Shown here piece by piece: positions 1 to 9,314 of a DNA stretch of 64,000 nucleotides. The stretch comes from Lacrimispora sphenoides JCM 1415 (GTDB taxonomy: Bacteria; Bacillota; Clostridia; Lachnospirales; Lachnospiraceae). A program made the position numbers and the translations under genes. Below the pieces are notes generated by a model. It had not been told where the DNA came from, searched no databases, and saw only the letters and a list, made by a program, of their open reading frames with translations. The stretch's first letter is position 1. Each line of letters opens with the position of its first letter. The DNA lies in contig NZ_LT630003.1 in the NCBI RefSeq assembly GCF_900105615.1, forward strand, positions 3,224,001 to 3,288,000. Direction: 5' to 3'.

Positions 1-289
1 GCCCTTGAAGCGTTGTCTCCCTTCCCATCAGGAACTGGGGAAGAAATAGGGCAATTCCTAAAATATCCGGATCAATCATGCTTCTGCCATGTTTTATCAG
101 CCACCGCACCGTTTCCCTCATATCTCCGATTGTCATGCCTGCTGCATAAAGCCCTGCGACAATGCTTCCGGCACTGGCCCCTGCTACCCTGTCGGGAAGA
201 AGTCCTGCTTCTTCCAGCGCCGATAATACTCCCACATGAGCTGCTCCTCTGGTTCCGCCACCTGCCATCGCCAGTCCATAATCTGCCAT
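1..289 (-). CDS. patatin-like phospholipase, N-terminal part (runs off the window)
   Basis: The reverse strand from 289 encodes about 96 residues of a patatin/RssA-type serine acyl hydrolase. The first residues carry the oxyanion loop GGGTRG, and the nucleophile elbow GASAGS (GxSxG with the catalytic Ser) follows about 30 residues later, as in bacterial patatins. The start at 289 has AAGGAG nine bases upstream; a nearby ATG is out of frame. The 3' part with the catalytic Asp lies outside the window. The family hydrolyses phospholipids or lipid esters; the substrate here is unknown. Confidence 0.88.
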   Translation of the reverse strand, partial: MADYGLAMAGGGTRGAAHVGVLSALEEAGLLPDRVAGASAGSIVAGLYAAGMTIGDMRETVRWLIKHGRSMIDPDILGIALFLPQFLMGRETTLQG

Positions 290-372
290 GCTTCCATTCT
301 CCTTGTTGCTCAGCCGCATTTCAGGAAAATGTATGCCATTTCTTTTTCATTTATGCCTAGTCCGGTAAATGC

Positions 373-415
373 AAAAAAGAACAGGCTTTGAGTCAGGCTC
401 AAAACAACTGTTCTT
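373..415 (-). terminator. intrinsic terminator after the amidase gene
   Basis: An 8-bp outer stem (AAGAACAG/CTGTTCTT) encloses a second hairpin (TTTGAG/CTCAAA). On the minus strand it is followed by a run of T. It separates the amidase from the patatin gene. Confidence 0.7.
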
Positions 416-423
416 CTTTGAAT

Positions 424-1563
424 TTATTTATAATATGCATCAATTCCGTCGGCAATTCCTTTTACGATCTTATCGCGGTATTCCTCAGTAGCCATCTTCT
501 TATCTTCATCCGCATTGCTCATGAATCCCATTTCCACAATGGTAACCGGTATATTACACCAGTTGATGCCGCTCATGGAATCCGTCTCCTGCACTCCTCG
601 GTTCTTAAATCCGGTCTGATTGCAGATTCCATTCACAACGGCCTTGGAAAGAGCCTGGCTCTTGCTGTATAAGTTTCCGTTGTAAGGATTCTTAGCCGTC
701 TGGCACATGGTAAGTGCCCCCTGAACGCTGCTGTCATTTAAGGAATTGGCATGGACCCGAACGAAGATATCTGCTCCGCTTTTATCCGCCATCTGGGCAC
801 GTTCTGCATTGCTGATGTTTACATCATGGGTTTCCCGGATCATATAAACCTGATAGCCCCTGTTTATAAGCTCCTGCTTTAGTTTTAAAGAAACCGCAAG
901 AGTGAGCTGGTATTCCGGAATACCGGTTGCCGTTCCCTGAGTTCCGGAAGCTACCTTTGCCTTCATCTCAGAAGAGCCTGGCCCGATGGGCTCCTTTTCG
1001 GAATTGCCCTTTGCCTGATGGCCTGCGTCTATGGCAATGATCTTCCCCGTCCCGTTTCCGGAAACAGAAGGAGCAGCACTCGCCGTCTCCTGAACCGGCT
1101 TGTCTTTTGATACATACCGGGAGGAAATATAGCATTCCTTGTCCTTATAAACTACCCGGCTCCAGCTCTCGCTTGATCCGGTCCGTTTAAGGACTGCACC
1201 CTTTTCAAGTTTGTCCAGAATCTCTCCGTCAGCAGAAGGAAACTTTCTTATATTTACCTGGGATCCGGTAACATAAACGGTCTCATCGGCTGCCTCAAAA
1301 GAAGGAGCTGTCTCCATGGTTACAGTTGCTTCATGGGAGCTTGTCTCCGCTGATTTTCCGGTCTCAGTTTCTCCGGTTCTATCCTCTGCAATGGACACGG
1401 GAGCCGTTTCTTCTCCCTCCTCCTGGCCTAAACCGCCCTGGGCTTCTTCCAGAGCAGGTGCTTTTACTGCTTCATATTTCCTGGCGCAGCCTGCTAGCAT
1501 AAATGCGCAAAGAAGGATAGAGGCCAATAACAGCCAACCGCGGCCTTTTCTTACATTCCTCAA
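424..1563 (-). CDS. N-acetylmuramoyl-L-alanine amidase lipoprotein with SH3 domain
   Basis: 379 residues. The N-terminus is a lipoprotein signal with lipobox LAGC (Cys26), so the enzyme is probably tethered outside the membrane. A Ser/Thr/Glu-rich linker leads to a bacterial SH3 domain (about 93-155), then an Amidase_3 catalytic domain (about 174-377). Zinc ligands are visible: His in DAGH, Glu in PEYQ and His in VHAN; the catalytic Glu is in VEMGF. It cleaves the amide between N-acetylmuramic acid and the stem peptide. Its start overlaps the mnmA stop by 4 bp, so the two are translationally coupled at the end of the iscSU-mnmA operon, though no functional link is evident. Confidence 0.93.
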   Translation of the reverse strand: MRNVRKGRGWLLLASILLCAFMLAGCARKYEAVKAPALEEAQGGLGQEEGEETAPVSIAEDRTGETETGKSAETSSHEATVTMETAPSFEAADETVYVTGSQVNIRKFPSADGEILDKLEKGAVLKRTGSSESWSRVVYKDKECYISSRYVSKDKPVQETASAAPSVSGNGTGKIIAIDAGHQAKGNSEKEPIGPGSSEMKAKVASGTQGTATGIPEYQLTLAVSLKLKQELINRGYQVYMIRETHDVNISNAERAQMADKSGADIFVRVHANSLNDSSVQGALTMCQTAKNPYNGNLYSKSQALSKAVVNGICNQTGFKNRGVQETDSMSGINWCNIPVTIVEMGFMSNADEDKKMATEEYRDKIVKGIADGIDAYYK

Positions 1564-2639
1564 AGTATGGTTCCTCCTCCGACAACATAGTCTCCATCAT
1601 AGAATACCACGGCCTGCCCAGGAGTGATGGCACGCTGAGGTTCGTCAAATTTGCATTCCACCACTCCCTCCTCCACTTCCTGTATGGTACACATGGCACC
1701 CTTATGGCTGTAGCGGATCTTTGCCGATACCCGCATGGTTTCTCCTTGAAGTCCGGGAACCGCCATCCAGTTAATATGGTTGGCCCGCAGGGTATGGTCA
1801 TAAACGTCATCGCCTGTTCCGATTACTACTTCATTGGTTTCAGGCCGTATCTCCACCACAAAAACCGGGTGGCCCATGGATAAGTTAAGCCCTTTTCTCT
1901 GGCCTACGGTGTAATGGGTAATTCCCTTGTGTCTGCCGATCACCTGGCCGGAAAGATCCACAAAGTTCCCCTCCGGTGCTTTTTCCCCTGCACTTTCTTC
2001 AATGAAACCTGCATAATCATTATCCGGAATAAAGCAGATCTCCTGACTGTCCGGCTTATGGGCTACCATTAAGTTGATCCTGTCCGCGATCTCACGGATC
2101 TGGTCTTTGGAATAAGCTCCTACCGGCATTAAGGTATGGGCCAGCTGGTTCTGCGTCAGATTGTAAAGGGCATACGTCTGATCCTTTGCCGCTGTCACGG
2201 ACTTCTTTAATGCATATCTTCCGCTTGGGAGCTTATCGATCTGGGCATAATGGCCTGTGGCAATAAAATCCGCCCCGATATCCAGGCTTCGCTTTAAAAG
2301 AGACTCCCACTTGACATAACGGTTGCAGGCAATGCAGGGATTGGGCGTACGCCCCTTCTGGTATTCTCCTACAAAATAATCAATGACCTGGGATTTGAAT
2401 TCTTCTTTAAAATTCATGACATAATAAGGAATCTCCAGGTCCCAGGCCACCCGTCTGGCATCGTCCACGGCACTTAAGCCGCAGCAGCCTCCGTTTTCCT
2501 CCTGGGTCCCGGTATCCTCATCCTGCCATATCTGCATGGTAACACCTATGACTTCATACCCCTGTTCTTTTAAGAGCCATGCCGCCACAGAAGAATCCAC
2601 ACCTCCAGACATTCCTACTACTACTTTCCCTTTGCTCAT
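1560..2639 (-). CDS. mnmA: tRNA-specific 2-thiouridylase MnmA
   Basis: 359 residues, the normal length for MnmA. The PP-loop SGGVDSS (residues 11-17) adenylates U34 of tRNA Lys/Glu/Gln. The two catalytic cysteines are visible in [12 protein letters not shown] and EICFIPDND; the GHYA and GQRKGL motifs are also present. Sulfur reaches MnmA from a cysteine desulfurase, and an IscS gene sits two genes upstream in the same operon, which fits the pathway. The gene lies 47 bp downstream of iscU. Confidence 0.97.
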   Translation of the reverse strand: MSKGKVVVGMSGGVDSSVAAWLLKEQGYEVIGVTMQIWQDEDTGTQEENGGCCGLSAVDDARRVAWDLEIPYYVMNFKEEFKSQVIDYFVGEYQKGRTPNPCIACNRYVKWESLLKRSLDIGADFIATGHYAQIDKLPSGRYALKKSVTAAKDQTYALYNLTQNQLAHTLMPVGAYSKDQIREIADRINLMVAHKPDSQEICFIPDNDYAGFIEESAGEKAPEGNFVDLSGQVIGRHKGITHYTVGQRKGLNLSMGHPVFVVEIRPETNEVVIGTGDDVYDHTLRANHINWMAVPGLQGETMRVSAKIRYSHKGAMCTIQEVEEGVVECKFDEPQRAITPGQAVVFYDGDYVVGGGTIL

Positions 2640-2686
2640 AGCTTTATGTTTCCACTTTCTAGCCGGATAAGCAAAAGCCCGGCATC

Positions 2687-3124
2687 TTAATATTCTTCTT
2701 CCACTTCTTCCTCACCGATATCAGACTTGGGTTTCTTTAAGCCCTCAATCTCAAGTCCGTTTTTCTTTGCATAGTCCCATAAGGCAGCGTGAATTGCTTC
2801 CTCTGCCAGCAGGGAACAGTGAACCTTAACCGGAGGTAATCCATCAAGCGCTTCACAGACAGCCATATTCGTCACAGCCATGGCCTCCTGAACGGATTTT
2901 CCCTTAACCATCTCTGTAGCCATGCTGCTGGTAGCAACCGCAGCTCCGCAGCCAAAGGTTTTAAATTTCACATCACGGATAATCTGATTTTCATCAATAT
3001 CCAAATAGATTCTCATAATATCGCCGCACTTGGCATTACCTACGGTACCCATACCGCTGGGGTTATCAATTTCCCCTACATTTCTTGGATGCTCAAAATG
3101 ATCCATAACTTTTTCTGTATACAT
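2687..3124 (-). CDS. iscU: Fe-S cluster scaffold protein IscU/NifU-like
   Basis: 145 residues with the three cluster-ligating cysteines C33 (NAKCGD, with the conserved Asp35), C59 (FGCGAA) and C103 ([10 protein letters not shown]). It receives sulfur from the IscS encoded just upstream and assembles [2Fe-2S]/[4Fe-4S] clusters for transfer. The C-terminus ends in an acidic tail (EEEVEEEY). In Clostridia this IscS/IscU pair is often labelled NifS/NifU although unrelated to nitrogen fixation. The gap to iscS is about 70 bp. Confidence 0.95.
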   Translation of the reverse strand: MYTEKVMDHFEHPRNVGEIDNPSGMGTVGNAKCGDIMRIYLDIDENQIIRDVKFKTFGCGAAVATSSMATEMVKGKSVQEAMAVTNMAVCEALDGLPPVKVHCSLLAEEAIHAALWDYAKKNGLEIEGLKKPKSDIGEEEVEEEY

Positions 3125-3193
3125 AATTTACTTTCTCCATTTCAAGGTAATCAATCTGCTTTGTTTCCAGCCGCTAATAGGCGGCGCTTTGAA

Positions 3194-4378
3194 TTATTTC
3201 GCCTGATGCTTAATATAATCCTCATAAAGCGGGGACATACTGCGCAGTTTTTCCACGATCTCCTTAATGGATTCCACAACATAGTCCATCTCTTCCTTTG
3301 TGTTGTTCTCATCTAAGGTCAGGCGAAGGGAACCATGGGCGATTTCGTGAGGAAGGCCAATGGCAAGCAGCACATGAGATGGGTCCAAGGAGCCTGAAGT
3401 ACAGGCAGAACCGCTGGAGCCGCATATACCTTTCATATCCAGCATGATCAGCAGGGACTCTCCTTCAATAAACTGGAAAGCAAAATTTACGTTGTTGGAC
3501 AGCCTGTTTTTCCTATGTCCGTTAATTCTTGTAAAAGGAACCTCTGCCATAACCCGGTCCATCAGATAATTCCGAAGCTCACATTCCTTATTTGCTCTAT
3601 CAGCCATACCTGCAACCGCAAGCTCCACAGCCTTGCCAAAGCCTACGATACCCGGTACATTCTCCGTACCTGCACGGCGTTTTCTCTCCTGAGCGCCTCC
3701 ATGAATGAAGGAACGGGATTTAATGCCGCTTCTGATATAGAGAAAGCCAATGCCCTTGGGTCCGTTGATCTTATGGCCGCTGGCACTGAGCATATCGATA
3801 TGGTATTCATCTACATTAATGGGAACATGACCAAATGCCTGGACCGCATCTGTGTGGAATAATATTCCCCGTTCTTTTGCAATCTCTCCGATTTCTTTGA
3901 TCGGTTCTATGGTTCCTATCTCATTATTAGCAAACATGATGGAAATAAGGATGGTGTCTGGGCGTATCGCTTTTTTAAGCTCCTCCAGCTTTATAACCCC
4001 ATTCTCATCTACATTTAAATAGGTTACCTCAAAGCCCTGCTTCTCCAAATACTCACAGGTGTGAAGCACGGCGTGGTGTTCAATATTACTGGTGATGATG
4101 TGTTTTCCTTTTGAAGCATAAGCCTCCGCAGTTGCAATCAGTGCCCAGTTATCAGACTCTGAACCACCTGCCGTAAAATAGATCTCATTAGCCTTGGCTC
4201 CCAAAGTGTTCGCAATGGTTTCTCTGGCTCCTGAGACGGCCTTTTTTGAGATGCCGGAAAACTCGTATACGGAGGATGGATTTCCATAAAACTCCGTAAA
4301 ATAAGGCAGCATGGCTTCCACGACCTCGGGCCGCGTTTGGGTAGTTGCTGCATTGTCAAGATAAATCAATTGCTTCAT
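3194..4378 (-). CDS. iscS: cysteine desulfurase IscS/NifS
   Basis: 394 residues from the start chosen here, a class V aminotransferase-fold PLP enzyme converting cysteine to alanine plus persulfide. The PLP lysine lies in SASGHKINGPKG and the persulfide-forming cysteine in GSSGSACTSGSL. The start at 4378 (MKQLIYLDNAATT) has AAAGGCGG about ten bases upstream and matches the family N-terminus. A longer frame from 4423 would add 15 residues without a ribosome site. It is the first gene of the iscS-iscU-mnmA-amidase operon. No IscR/Rrf2 gene is adjacent. Confidence 0.96.
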   Translation of the reverse strand: MKQLIYLDNAATTQTRPEVVEAMLPYFTEFYGNPSSVYEFSGISKKAVSGARETIANTLGAKANEIYFTAGGSESDNWALIATAEAYASKGKHIITSNIEHHAVLHTCEYLEKQGFEVTYLNVDENGVIKLEELKKAIRPDTILISIMFANNEIGTIEPIKEIGEIAKERGILFHTDAVQAFGHVPINVDEYHIDMLSASGHKINGPKGIGFLYIRSGIKSRSFIHGGAQERKRRAGTENVPGIVGFGKAVELAVAGMADRANKECELRNYLMDRVMAEVPFTRINGHRKNRLSNNVNFAFQFIEGESLLIMLDMKGICGSSGSACTSGSLDPSHVLLAIGLPHEIAHGSLRLTLDENNTKEEMDYVVESIKEIVEKLRSMSPLYEDYIKHQAK

Positions 4379-4434
4379 ATTGTTAGTTCCGCCTTTCTGT
4401 AGTCCTAAAGTTAAAAGCTTCATCTACAAATTCT

Positions 4435-4462
4435 ATTATACACACATTTCCTAGAATTTCAA
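4435..4462 (-). promoter_or_regulatory. sigma-A promoter of the iscS operon
   Basis: On the minus strand TTGAAA (4457-4462) and TATAAT (4435-4440) are separated by 16 bases, about 55 bases upstream of the iscS start. Confidence 0.75.
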
Positions 4463-4463
4463 T

Positions 4464-4482
4464 AGGAATGATTCTCATTATA
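4464..4482. promoter_or_regulatory. Fur-box-like sequence upstream of iscS
   Basis: Fourteen of 19 positions match the canonical Fur box by eye (core AATGATTCTCATTATA). It lies directly upstream of the -35 of the iscS promoter. A second 14/19 match is at 4578-4596, beside the ribosome site of the flippase gene. Iron control of iscSU is plausible but unproven. Confidence 0.4.
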
Positions 4483-4577
4483 GTTACAGTTCAGCCATGC
4501 ATAAAAATTTATACAATCGGAGCTGGTATAACTGAACTGCAACAGATGTCATGAAGAAGAAGCCCATTCCATATATT

Positions 4578-4596
4578 TATAATAATTCTCATTTTC
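4578..4596. promoter_or_regulatory. second Fur-box-like sequence, before the flippase gene
   Basis: The sequence TATAATAATTCTCATTTTC shares 14 of 19 positions with the Fur consensus and lies 11 bases before the start at 4607. The region is AT-rich, so a chance match is possible. Confidence 0.3.
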
Positions 4597-4606
4597 AGGA
4601 GATTGC

Positions 4607-6157
4607 ATGAATGATTCTCTGAAATTTCCCCGAAAACTTTCGCCAAGAAAATATGCGCTTCTTACCGGCACCCTTCTTTTGACTTCTGCCGGGCTGATCA
4701 CCCGGTTGTTAGGCTTTTTTTACCGGATTTTTCTCTCACGGACCATTGGCGCAGAAGGACTTGGAATCTTTAACCTGATCCATCCGGTGTTTGGCGTATG
4801 CTTTGCCTTATGCGCCGGTTCTATTCAGACCGCCATATCCCAGTCCGTAGCCGCTAATGTGAGAAAAGGCCGTTCCATTTTCCGAACCGGCCTTATTATT
4901 TCAGTGGCTATTTCCTTGATCCTGGCATACGCCATCATCCGGTTTAAGGATTTCCTGGCCGTCAATATCCTGATGGAACCCCGCTGTGCCCCTCTTCTTC
5001 TCTTTATTGCGGTATCCGTCCCCTGTGCGGCCATTCACGCCTGTATCAATGGTTACTATTATGGTATGCAGCGCCCTCATGTCCCGGCATCTGCTCAGGT
5101 GATCGAACAGTTCATAAGAATCGGAGCCGTGTTCCTCATTGCAGATATCATGATAGAATCCGGGATTAAAATCACTGTCCAGCTGGCAGCCATGGGACAT
5201 CTGATAGGGGAAATTGTTTCTTCTCTTTATACGATCACGGCCTATCGCTTTTTTTCACCAAAAATGCCCGAAGGCGTCACAGCGGTTGCCTCTTCCTTCC
5301 ATGAAACTGCTCCCGGGCTTATGCACCTGGCAATGCCTCTTATGGGGAACCGCCTGGTCTTAAATGTCCTTGCAAGCGCAGAAGCCATCCTGATTCCCAG
5401 CAGACTGCAGATGTCAGGGCTTTCCGATTCAGGAGCATTTTCCGTATACGGTGTTTTAACCGGAATGGCTTTGCCCTTTATTCTGTTCCCTTCCACCATA
5501 TTTAATTCCCTGGCCGTCCTTTTGCTTCCAACGGTAGCTGAGGCCCAGTCAGAGGGAAATGACCGGAGGATCGGTGATGCCATTTCCATGTCACTTCGTT
5601 ACTGCCTGTACGTGGGAATCCTTTGCATCGGTATCTTCACCCTGTTTGGTAATGACTTGGGTGTCAGCGTATTTAAGGATAATAGCGCCGGAACCTATAT
5701 GACCATATTAGCATGGCTTTGTCCCTTCCTCTATCTGGTAACTACTATGGGAAGTATTTTAAACGGCCTGGGAAAAACCTCTGTCACCTTTGTCCAGAAC
5801 GCCATTGCATTGTTATTGCGCTTAGGATTTGTTCTCTTTGGAATTCCCAAATATGGGATCTTAGCCTATCTGGTAGGAATGCTGGCCAGTGAACTGCTTC
5901 TGGCCATGATGCATGTGCTGACCCTGCGGAAAAAGGTGGATTTTGTGTGGAACGCTTGGGATATGATCCTAAAGCCGGCGGCCCTGATGGTGCTCGCCAT
6001 CGGTATCTACTTTGCGCTGTTTTCCGTGGCGGATCCATTTAAGAGTATGCCATTATTTATAAAAACTGCATTCCATATTACTATATTAAGCATATTCTAT
6101 CTGGTACTCCTCCTTGGCGCTCATATTATGAAAGGGGATAAATCCAGGGAACTTTAA
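4607..6157 (+). CDS. SpoVB/MurJ-type polysaccharide (lipid-linked) flippase
   Basis: 516 residues, almost wholly hydrophobic with about 14 predicted membrane segments, of the MATE/MVF polysaccharide-transporter superfamily. The opening (TSAGLITRLLGFFYRIFLSRTIGAEGLGIFNL) and internal CINGYYYGMQ are typical of stage V sporulation protein B and YtgP relatives in Clostridia. Such proteins flip lipid-linked wall precursors, and SpoVB is needed for spore cortex. Ribosome site CAGGAG precedes the start. It is monocistronic and divergent from iscS. It could instead be a vegetative paralogue; sequence alone does not settle this. Confidence 0.85.
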   Translation: MNDSLKFPRKLSPRKYALLTGTLLLTSAGLITRLLGFFYRIFLSRTIGAEGLGIFNLIHPVFGVCFALCAGSIQTAISQSVAANVRKGRSIFRTGLIISVAISLILAYAIIRFKDFLAVNILMEPRCAPLLLFIAVSVPCAAIHACINGYYYGMQRPHVPASAQVIEQFIRIGAVFLIADIMIESGIKITVQLAAMGHLIGEIVSSLYTITAYRFFSPKMPEGVTAVASSFHETAPGLMHLAMPLMGNRLVLNVLASAEAILIPSRLQMSGLSDSGAFSVYGVLTGMALPFILFPSTIFNSLAVLLLPTVAEAQSEGNDRRIGDAISMSLRYCLYVGILCIGIFTLFGNDLGVSVFKDNSAGTYMTILAWLCPFLYLVTTMGSILNGLGKTSVTFVQNAIALLLRLGFVLFGIPKYGILAYLVGMLASELLLAMMHVLTLRKKVDFVWNAWDMILKPAALMVLAIGIYFALFSVADPFKSMPLFIKTAFHITILSIFYLVLLLGAHIMKGDKSREL

Positions 6158-6267
6158 GGATTAGATTATTCCTTTTATGAGGATTTACATGTACATAATT
6201 AAAAAGTAAAAACGGACTGTCAAATGGCAGTCCTTCGTATAACAGTATTTTATCCGTTTTGAAAGTG

Positions 6268-6297
6268 TGGCGTAGCGCAAAGCTACGCCATATTTTT
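6268..6297. terminator. terminator between flippase and ABC permease genes
   Basis: A perfect 9-bp stem (TGGCGTAGC/GCTACGCCA) with a 5-base loop is followed by TATTTTTA on the plus strand. It probably serves the plus-strand flippase and may act in both directions. A weaker hairpin (GGACTG/CAGTCC) lies at 6214-6233. Confidence 0.65.
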
Positions 6298-6331
6298 ATC
6301 TGTTGACGTTTCCCAATGTCTTAGAGATAAA

Positions 6332-7075
6332 TCAATAACTATCTTTCTTTAATGAATAGACAGCTGCAATAAAACTAATTGCACCTAATACAAGGAGAAG
6401 TCCCACTACGGAAAAAAATTGAAACCAATCAATCATTGTTCCTTGTACCAGCATTCTAAGACTATTAACAACATGGGTGAACGGGTTAATCATTGCTGCA
6501 ATTCGGAATCCACCATGAAGTTGCTCAAAAGGTATTAATGCTGAACTGACAAAGAACAACGGCAAAGTGAACGTATTTATAAGTGCAATAAAAGAATTTT
6601 CATCTGGCAGCGTAAGGCTGATGGCATAAGACACAGCTGCTACAAATGCCACCGACAGAAACAGCAATACAGCCATGGAAAGCATTCCACTTATTCCTAA
6701 AGCAATTCGTACGGACATTAGAAAAGCGATGCCCATTAAAATTGCAATTTGGATAAATGATAGAACAGCGGCATCTAAAATATGAGCAAGTATAACAGAG
6801 CTCCTTCTCACGGGGGAAATCATAATCCGGTAGAAACTGCCTCCTGTTTTCAATGAATAATTGGCGATTCCGCTTACCCCGGAGCTGGACAGTACCCCCA
6901 TGACCAGTATGCCGGGCAGAATAAAAGCAGTGTAATTTTCTTCTGCTTTACCGCCGCTAAATATAGTGCTGAACAATAAAAGCCAAATGAGAGGCTGAAC
7001 CAATGTCATAATAATAGTTACCGGATTTTGAAAGCGCCATTTTACGCTTCTCCAAAAAAGATTATAAGTTTGCAT
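6332..7075 (-). CDS. ABC-2 type transporter permease
   Basis: 247 residues from the ATG at 7075 (MQTYNLFWRSVKWRF), with six hydrophobic segments and the ABC-2 pattern of an N-terminal cytoplasmic stretch (RNPVTI-like RFQNPVTIIMTLVQPLIWLLLF). GGGAG lies upstream of 7075, whereas the longer frame from 7126 lacks a ribosome site. It overlaps the end of the ATPase gene by 14 bp, so the two are coupled and should form one exporter. The MerR-controlled setting suggests export of a drug or lipophilic compound; the substrate is unknown. Confidence 0.9.
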   Translation of the reverse strand: MQTYNLFWRSVKWRFQNPVTIIMTLVQPLIWLLLFSTIFSGGKAEENYTAFILPGILVMGVLSSSGVSGIANYSLKTGGSFYRIMISPVRRSSVILAHILDAAVLSFIQIAILMGIAFLMSVRIALGISGMLSMAVLLFLSVAFVAAVSYAISLTLPDENSFIALINTFTLPLFFVSSALIPFEQLHGGFRIAAMINPFTHVVNSLRMLVQGTMIDWFQFFSVVGLLLVLGAISFIAAVYSLKKDSY

Positions 7076-8024
7076 TTCGAACGCTCCCATCATTTTTTTG
7101 TGTAAGAGACAGAAAGATATCATCAAGGCTGGGTGTTACAACTCCAATTGCGGAGTAATGAATTCGTTTATCTGACATGAATTGATTCAGAGCGTAAAAG
7201 TCCTTTTTGGCGTCATACGTATTTGCATAAATGGTATTCTGCTCTTTTCGTATTCCTTTCACAAATGGCAGGGCTGAAATCTGCGCTGCTAATTCCTGTT
7301 GCCTTTCTGGATCATCCAAATCAATACGAACAATATTTTTGCGGGTATGTTCTCGTAAATGTTCCGGTGTATCCTGCACCAGTTCATGCCCTTCCTTCAT
7401 AATACATACCGTATCACTTAACATATCGGCTTCTTCTAAATAATGAGTTGTCAGAAAAACGGTTGTGCCAAACTGGGTTTTGATTGTTTTAACGACTTCC
7501 CACATGGCTTTACGTGATTCAATATCCATTCCTACAGTTGGTTCGTCAAGGAATAGAATCTTGGGATATGACATCATACTCATGGCAATATCCAAACGCC
7601 GTTTTACACCTCCGGAATATGCTGTTACCCTGTACTTTTCATATTCTTTTAAGCTAAATGTGTCAATAAGAGCGTCCATGCGCTTGTTTGCAGTCATTCT
7701 GTCCAGCTTGTGAAGTCGGCTTTGGAACAGCATGTTTTCCCGCAGGGACAAGTGATCGTCAATGGATACCTTTTGAGCAACGCAGGAAATATCAGCTCTA
7801 ACAAATTTCTGCTCTGTAATTGCATCATGACCTAGAACCGATACCCGCCCGCTTGTAGGTTTCAGAAACGTTGTCAGGATATTAATTAATGTCGTTTTAC
7901 CCGCTCCATTCGGCCCCAGCAAAGAAAATATTTCTCCTGTTGAAACTGTAATGCTTACATTGTCAAGCGCCATTTTACCGCTTGCGTATTCTTTTGATAG
8001 ATTACTAACTGAAATAGCCTCCAA
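7062..8024 (-). CDS. ABC transporter ATP-binding protein (drug-export type)
   Basis: About 320 residues from a TTG start at 8024, chosen because AAAGGAGG lies seven bases upstream; a frame open to 8132 runs through the promoter. Walker A GPNGAGKTT, signature-like YSGGVKRRLD, Walker B ILFLDEPTVGMD and the H-loop TTHYLEEAD are all present, followed by a C-terminal DUF4162-type extension. This is the DrrA/CcmA-like family that pairs with ABC-2 permeases such as the next gene. Expression likely depends on the MerR gene upstream, whose operator is shared. Confidence 0.93.
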   Translation of the reverse strand: MEAISVSNLSKEYASGKMALDNVSITVSTGEIFSLLGPNGAGKTTLINILTTFLKPTSGRVSVLGHDAITEQKFVRADISCVAQKVSIDDHLSLRENMLFQSRLHKLDRMTANKRMDALIDTFSLKEYEKYRVTAYSGGVKRRLDIAMSMMSYPKILFLDEPTVGMDIESRKAMWEVVKTIKTQFGTTVFLTTHYLEEADMLSDTVCIMKEGHELVQDTPEHLREHTRKNIVRIDLDDPERQQELAAQISALPFVKGIRKEQNTIYANTYDAKKDFYALNQFMSDKRIHYSAIGVVTPSLDDIFLSLTQKNDGSVRNANL

Positions 8025-8052
8025 ATTTATACCTCCTTTTCTCTTTGTACTA

Positions 8053-8083
8053 AGCGTACAGTATCGTACGGTGCTAGAGTCAA
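8053..8083 (-). promoter_or_regulatory. MerR-type promoter of the ABC exporter operon
   Basis: On the minus strand TTGACT (8078-8083) and TACGCT (8053-8058) are 19 bases apart, the long spacer typical of MerR-activated promoters. The spacer contains the dyad CGTAC-N6-GTACG. It opens with CTAGCA, exactly as in the regulator's own promoter at 9009-9039. Confidence 0.7.
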
Positions 8084-8149
8084 TAGGCATAAAAAAATTT
8101 ATGTAACAAAAAAATCGCTGCTTATTCAGCAACGATAATAATGAACACG

Positions 8150-8968
8150 CTATTTGCTTCTAATTGGGAAACATACTTCTGTAATCAGATTGGCCGGGTC
8201 AGGTTCAGTTTCAGGAGAGACATGATAGATATTGAAGATTGGACCATCAAATTCATAACCATTTTCTGAAATCCAATTTGCAATTGCTTCATTTGCTTCG
8301 ACAAGTTGAATGTAACCACCCTTGTAAGTTAATGTCGCGGCGGTAATCACAGGAACGTTTTTGAATTTTACAATATCTGTACTTCTATAATTTCCAACAA
8401 CAGCTCTCTGAACTTCTACATCAATTTCATGTTCTACAAATCCTTCATTATGGAAGATTGCAATGTTGTAGCTTGGATTAGCAAACTGTATGTTTTGTTC
8501 CTCAATATTCTCCGACAATTCCTTCCACAAAATACCCTCCTGATTGTATGCGGCAATTGTACTGCGATAACTTATGACATTTCTTTTAGGAATTTCCTTA
8601 ATTGCTATGTTAAATCTGGAAAGTGAGGAACTCTTGTTAAGACCCTTTATAGTTGTTTGAAGCAACAGTAATTGCTTTTGCATTATCTCAATTTCTTCTT
8701 GTTTTTGAGCGGCTTGAAGAGTCAAATATCGTTTTAGGCTATCCTCATTATTGTACTCCGATAGGATATCCTTAATAATGGATAACCCAAACCCCATATT
8801 TTTTAGCGCCTGTATGCGATTGGCAATAGGGAGCTGTTCTTCGCTGTAATAGCGGTAACCTGTAAACTCATCAACATATACCGGAATGAGCAATCCTATT
8901 TCATTGTAGTGCCGGAGCATAAAAATACTTATCTTTGATAATGCTGAAAAATCTCCAATTTTAAGCAT
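8150..8968 (-). CDS. MerR-family regulator with GyrI-like effector domain
   Basis: 272 residues from ATG 8968 (MLKIGDFSALSKISIFMLRHYNEIGLL), preceded by GGAGGTGG. The N-terminal 70 residues form the MerR winged helix (RHYNEIGLL...GYRYYSEEQL), then comes a coiled-coil dimerisation helix. A C-terminal GyrI-like/BmrR-type effector domain (about 120-272) usually binds small lipophilic compounds. It lies just upstream of an ABC exporter in the same direction, and both promoters carry the same TTGACTCTAGCA start with 19-bp spacing. It therefore probably activates the exporter and controls itself. Confidence 0.9.
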   Translation of the reverse strand: MLKIGDFSALSKISIFMLRHYNEIGLLIPVYVDEFTGYRYYSEEQLPIANRIQALKNMGFGLSIIKDILSEYNNEDSLKRYLTLQAAQKQEEIEIMQKQLLLLQTTIKGLNKSSSLSRFNIAIKEIPKRNVISYRSTIAAYNQEGILWKELSENIEEQNIQFANPSYNIAIFHNEGFVEHEIDVEVQRAVVGNYRSTDIVKFKNVPVITAATLTYKGGYIQLVEANEAIANWISENGYEFDGPIFNIYHVSPETEPDPANLITEVCFPIRSK

Positions 8969-9008
8969 AAATACCACCTCCATGTAATTAATCCAACTGT
9001 ATCTATTT

Positions 9009-9039
9009 ATCATAAACTATAGCACTATGCTAGAGTCAA
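9009..9039 (-). promoter_or_regulatory. MerR-type promoter of the regulator gene
   Basis: On the minus strand TTGACT (9034-9039) and TATGAT (9009-9014) are separated by 19 bases. The spacer holds the dyad AGCA-TAG-TGCT. The start TTGACTCTAGCA is identical to that of the promoter at 8053-8083. Confidence 0.7.
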
Positions 9040-9184
9040 TAGTTCTACAATACATTTCATAAATTCTCTGTTTGTTTGATTTCTATCTCATTGTATTGGT
9101 GTTTCAATTACTTCCTATCTTTTCCTGGCCATATAGCAGATAAGTCCAATCAAGCTAAAACAACAATAAATTATCGTACAAATT

Positions 9185-9227
9185 GAAAGGAAGCGTATCA
9201 TTCGGATTGAACGATACGCTTCCTTTC
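9185..9227. repeat. long perfect hairpin between merR and mop genes
   Basis: A perfect 15-bp inverted repeat (GAAAGGAAGCGTATC/GATACGCTTCCTTTC) has a 13-base loop that itself contains TTC/GAA. It lies 88 bp downstream of mop and about 220 bp upstream of merR. It may be a terminator for the mop transcript, but no clear T-tract follows. The rest of 9040-9314 shows no gene. Confidence 0.6.
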
Positions 9228-9314
9228 TTACACATCTTACTTGGCAGTGCCCATAAACAGTTTTTAATTTATACTGTCTTATATAGGACCGTCAGTTTTT
9301 TAGAAAATATACTT

